The notes under the pieces: model-generated
What the model saw: the letters and a program-made list of their open reading frames with translations, nothing else
Told to the model about the DNA's origin: nothing
Databases searched by the model: none
Position numbers and translations under genes: made by a program
Shown: piece after piece, positions 14,954 through 16,748 of the stretch
Layout: each line of letters begins with the position of its first letter
Numbering within the stretch: the stretch's first letter is position 1
Source: JBEAOO01 sp041164825
GTDB taxonomy: Bacteria > Pseudomonadota > Gammaproteobacteria > Burkholderiales > Burkholderiaceae_C
Assembly (NCBI GenBank): GCA_041164825.1
Contig: JBEAOO010000186.1
Location: 1 to 16,748 of the forward strand
Length of the DNA stretch: 16,748 bases
Direction of reading: 5' to 3'

Positions 14954-14999
14954 CGATGTCGCACTCTACCCCGTCGCCCTGCGCCCTATACGGACATCG
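14954..14999. promoter_or_regulatory. Inverted repeat in the divergent control region
   Basis: CGATGTC (14954-14960) and its exact reverse complement GACATCG (14993-14999) lie 32 bases apart in the 197-base gap between the IclR fusion gene and the aldehyde dehydrogenase gene. Centre-to-centre spacing is 39 bases, close to four helical turns. It could be a pair of regulator half-sites, but seven-base matches can arise by chance. No convincing -35/-10 pair was found in this gap. Confidence 0.3.
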
Positions 15000-15121
15000 C
15001 TTGCAGGGCTAGCATTCATGCGCCACCAACGTCCCGCATGCTGGTACACCCATTCTCGGGCCGGCCGCCCTGTGCGCCCGCCCGCCCTGCCCCGCCCGTC
15101 CCTCTTCTTGCCCCCACCGCC

Positions 15122-16594
15122 ATGAGCATCCTGCAAAGCATCCAAGCCCGCACCGGCCAGCCCCTGGGCACGCCACTCGACGCCACCACCCCCGCGCAGG
15201 TTGACGCCGCCGCGGCCGCCGCAGGCGCGGCCTTCCCCGCCTGGGCCGCCAGCACCGGCGCGCAGCGCGGCGCACTGCTGCGTGCGCTGGCCGATGCGCT
15301 CAACGCCGACCGCGACGGCTTGGTGGCCCAGGCCGATGAAGAAACCGCGCTCGGCCCGGTGCGCCTCAACGGCGAGCTCGATCGCACCACCTTCCAGCTG
15401 CGCCGCTTTGCCACCCTCGCCGAAAGCGGTGTGCCGTTTGCCCACACCGACGACCCGGCCGTGGCCGGTACGCCGCCGGTGGGCCATCCGGCCATGGTGC
15501 GCCAGCAGGTGCCGCTGGGCCCGGTGGCCATGTTCAGCGCCAGCAACTTCCCCTTCGCCTTCAGCGTGCTGGGTGGCGACACCGCCAGCGCCCTGGCCGC
15601 CGGCTGCCCGGTGGTGGTCAAGGCGCACAGCGGCCACCTGCTGCTGTCCAACCGCGTGAATGGCCTGATCCAGCAGGTGCTGGCCGCCCAGGGCCTGCCG
15701 GCCGGATTGATCGGCTTCGTGCAAGGTGGCGGGCGTGACGTGGGCGTGCGCCTGGTGCGCCACCCGGCCATTGCTGCCGGCGCATTCACCGGCTCCACCC
15801 AAGGTGGTGCCGCGCTGCAGGCCGAGGCCAACGCCCGCCCGCGCCCCATCCCGTTCTACGGCGAGCTGGGCTCCATCAACCCGGTCGTGGCGCTGCCCGC
15901 CGTGCTGGCCGCCAAGGGTGCCGAGCTGGCCACGCTGATGGCCGGCTCCATCACCCAAGGCTGTGGCCAGTTTTGCACCAGCCCGGGCGTGCTCGTGCTG
16001 ATCAACGACCCGGCCAGCGATGCCTTCGTTGAGCAACTGCAGACCGCACTGGCGGCACTGAACCCGCACCCGATGCTGACGCCCGCCATGCGCGCCGCGT
16101 TTGACAAGGGTGTGGACCACCTGGTGGCTGCTGGCGCCGCACCGCTGCTGCACGAGCCCACCTCGGCCAACGCGCCGCGCCCCTTCCTGGCGCAAGTCGA
16201 TGCCGACACCTTCATCGCCAACGAGTCGCTGCGCGACGAGGTGTTTGGCCCCTCGCAAGTGATCGTGCGCGCCGCCACCGTGGCGCAAGCCGTGCAGGTG
16301 CTGGAAGCCGTGGGTGGCAGCCTGACCGTGACGCTTTGGGGCGCAGACACCGAGAGCGACGACACCCATGCGTTGGTGCGCGCCGCGATGAACATCGCCG
16401 GCCGCGTGCTGTTTGCCGGCGTGCCCACGGGCGTGGCCGTGACGGCAGCACAGCAGCACGGTGGCCCGTGGCCGTCGAGCACCCAGCCCATGACCACCTC
16501 GGTGGGTGATGCGGCCATGGTGCGCTTCCTGCGCCCGGTGGCGCTGCAAGACGCCCCTGCCTGGTTGAGCGCACGCGCCGGCCGGCCGGTGTGA
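15122..16594 (+). CDS. Aldehyde dehydrogenase, 2-ketoglutarate semialdehyde type
   Basis: NAD(P)-dependent aldehyde dehydrogenase. It most resembles the 2-oxoglutarate semialdehyde dehydrogenases that make 2-oxoglutarate in oxidative pentose, hexarate or hydroxyproline breakdown. The 490-residue product has FSASNFPFAFSVLGGDTASA (N142), VVVKAHSGH (K167), FTGSTQGG (222-229), GELGSINPV (general base E248) and GQFCTSPGV (catalytic C285). The wording of these motifs is that of the KGSADH subgroup. Typical members have about 525 residues, so the N-terminus is slightly short. The frame is open upstream to 14939, but that part is proline-rich and unlike the family. No good Shine-Dalgarno precedes the ATG. 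It is divergent from the IclR fusion, and partner genes probably lie beyond the right edge. Confidence 0.88.
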   Translation: MSILQSIQARTGQPLGTPLDATTPAQVDAAAAAAGAAFPAWAASTGAQRGALLRALADALNADRDGLVAQADEETALGPVRLNGELDRTTFQLRRFATLAESGVPFAHTDDPAVAGTPPVGHPAMVRQQVPLGPVAMFSASNFPFAFSVLGGDTASALAAGCPVVVKAHSGHLLLSNRVNGLIQQVLAAQGLPAGLIGFVQGGGRDVGVRLVRHPAIAAGAFTGSTQGGAALQAEANARPRPIPFYGELGSINPVVALPAVLAAKGAELATLMAGSITQGCGQFCTSPGVLVLINDPASDAFVEQLQTALAALNPHPMLTPAMRAAFDKGVDHLVAAGAAPLLHEPTSANAPRPFLAQVDADTFIANESLRDEVFGPSQVIVRAATVAQAVQVLEAVGGSLTVTLWGADTESDDTHALVRAAMNIAGRVLFAGVPTGVAVTAAQQHGGPWPSSTQPMTTSVGDAAMVRFLRPVALQDAPAWLSARAGRPV

Positions 16595-16603
16595 TGGGCT
16601 GAA

Positions 16604-16638
16604 TGCAAAACGCCGCGCCGATGGGGTGGCGTTTTGCA
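16604..16638. terminator. Hairpin terminator after the aldehyde dehydrogenase
   Basis: TGCAAAACGCC (16604-16614) pairs perfectly with GGCGTTTTGCA (16628-16638) around a 13-base loop, ten bases after the stop codon. The A-run in the left arm and T-run in the right arm give AAAACGCC...GGCGTTTT, a form able to stop transcription from either side. This suggests the dehydrogenase may be monocistronic. No gene was recognised in the remaining 110 bases. Confidence 0.6.
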
Positions 16639-16748
16639 GGGCTCGGACTTGCGCGTTCGGCATGGCCCGGAAGTTGAGTCCTCGGCGCATTGCAGGGCTG
16701 GGCATGAGGTCGCTTCCCGTTCGAAGGTGGTCCGTTCAACGATCGGCG

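Noticed and set aside
12948..15125. 725-codon plus-strand frame opposite the IclR fusion gene
   Set aside because: Its sequence is Arg/Gly/Ala/His-rich without domains, while the opposite frame has clear IclR motifs and a Shine-Dalgarno.
14966..16705. 579-codon minus-strand frame opposite the aldehyde dehydrogenase
   Set aside because: It is antisense to a gene with all dehydrogenase catalytic motifs, and has no recognisable features of its own.
16639..16748. Possible tRNA-like GTTCGAA near the right edge
   Set aside because: No acceptor or anticodon arms could be folded around it, so a tRNA is not supported.

Overview
The window looks like chromosome from a high-GC betaproteobacterium, most likely Burkholderiales and probably Comamonadaceae. 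This is inferred from the gene order gntR-sdhCDAB-sdhE-gltA facing mdh and acnB, a cytosolic-type mdh, a B-type aconitase, GC-rich codon use, and a dispersed-repeat style stem-loop element at the left edge. No database search was run, so the genus is left open.

Layout. Positions 1-410 hold no credible gene: there is a repeat-like stem-loop element, a short AAGACC tandem repeat, and the terminator of the leftward operon. Positions 411-6402 (minus strand) encode, in transcription order, a GntR/UTRA regulator, succinate dehydrogenase sdhC-sdhD-sdhA-sdhB, the flavinylation factor sdhE, and citrate synthase gltA. The sdhCDAB genes are tightly spaced, 5 to 21 bases apart. A perfect 18-bp palindrome lies between gntR and the divergent mdh. 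Positions 6599-12896 (plus strand) encode malate dehydrogenase, a CitE-like CoA-ester lyase/aldolase, a small exported protein, a VapB/VapC-type toxin-antitoxin pair with its own repeat-bearing promoter, and aconitase B, which ends at a textbook intrinsic terminator. Positions 13047-14924 (minus strand) encode an IclR-type regulator fused to an SMP-30/gluconolactonase-like beta-propeller. Divergent from it, 15122-16594 (plus strand) encodes an aldehyde dehydrogenase resembling 2-ketoglutarate semialdehyde dehydrogenases.

How it works together. Four TCA-cycle steps (citrate synthase, aconitase, succinate dehydrogenase, malate dehydrogenase) sit in one neighbourhood. The GntR protein with the palindrome beside its own gene is the obvious candidate local regulator, which is an inference. 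The right edge appears to begin a separate sugar-acid or hydroxyproline-type catabolic locus whose final step would deliver 2-oxoglutarate to the same cycle.

The most unusual item is the IclR/SMP-30 fusion. By hand alignment, all four metal- or substrate-binding positions of the lactonase are replaced, so the propeller looks like a former enzyme, possibly serving as a sensor. Other points worth attention are the 18-bp palindrome, the 14-bp tandem repeat that overlaps the toxin-antitoxin promoter, a 13-bp tandem repeat that supplies stop codons in all three frames after the CitE-like gene, and the CitE-like gene's place inside a TCA cluster. I did not find evidence for a wholly new system.
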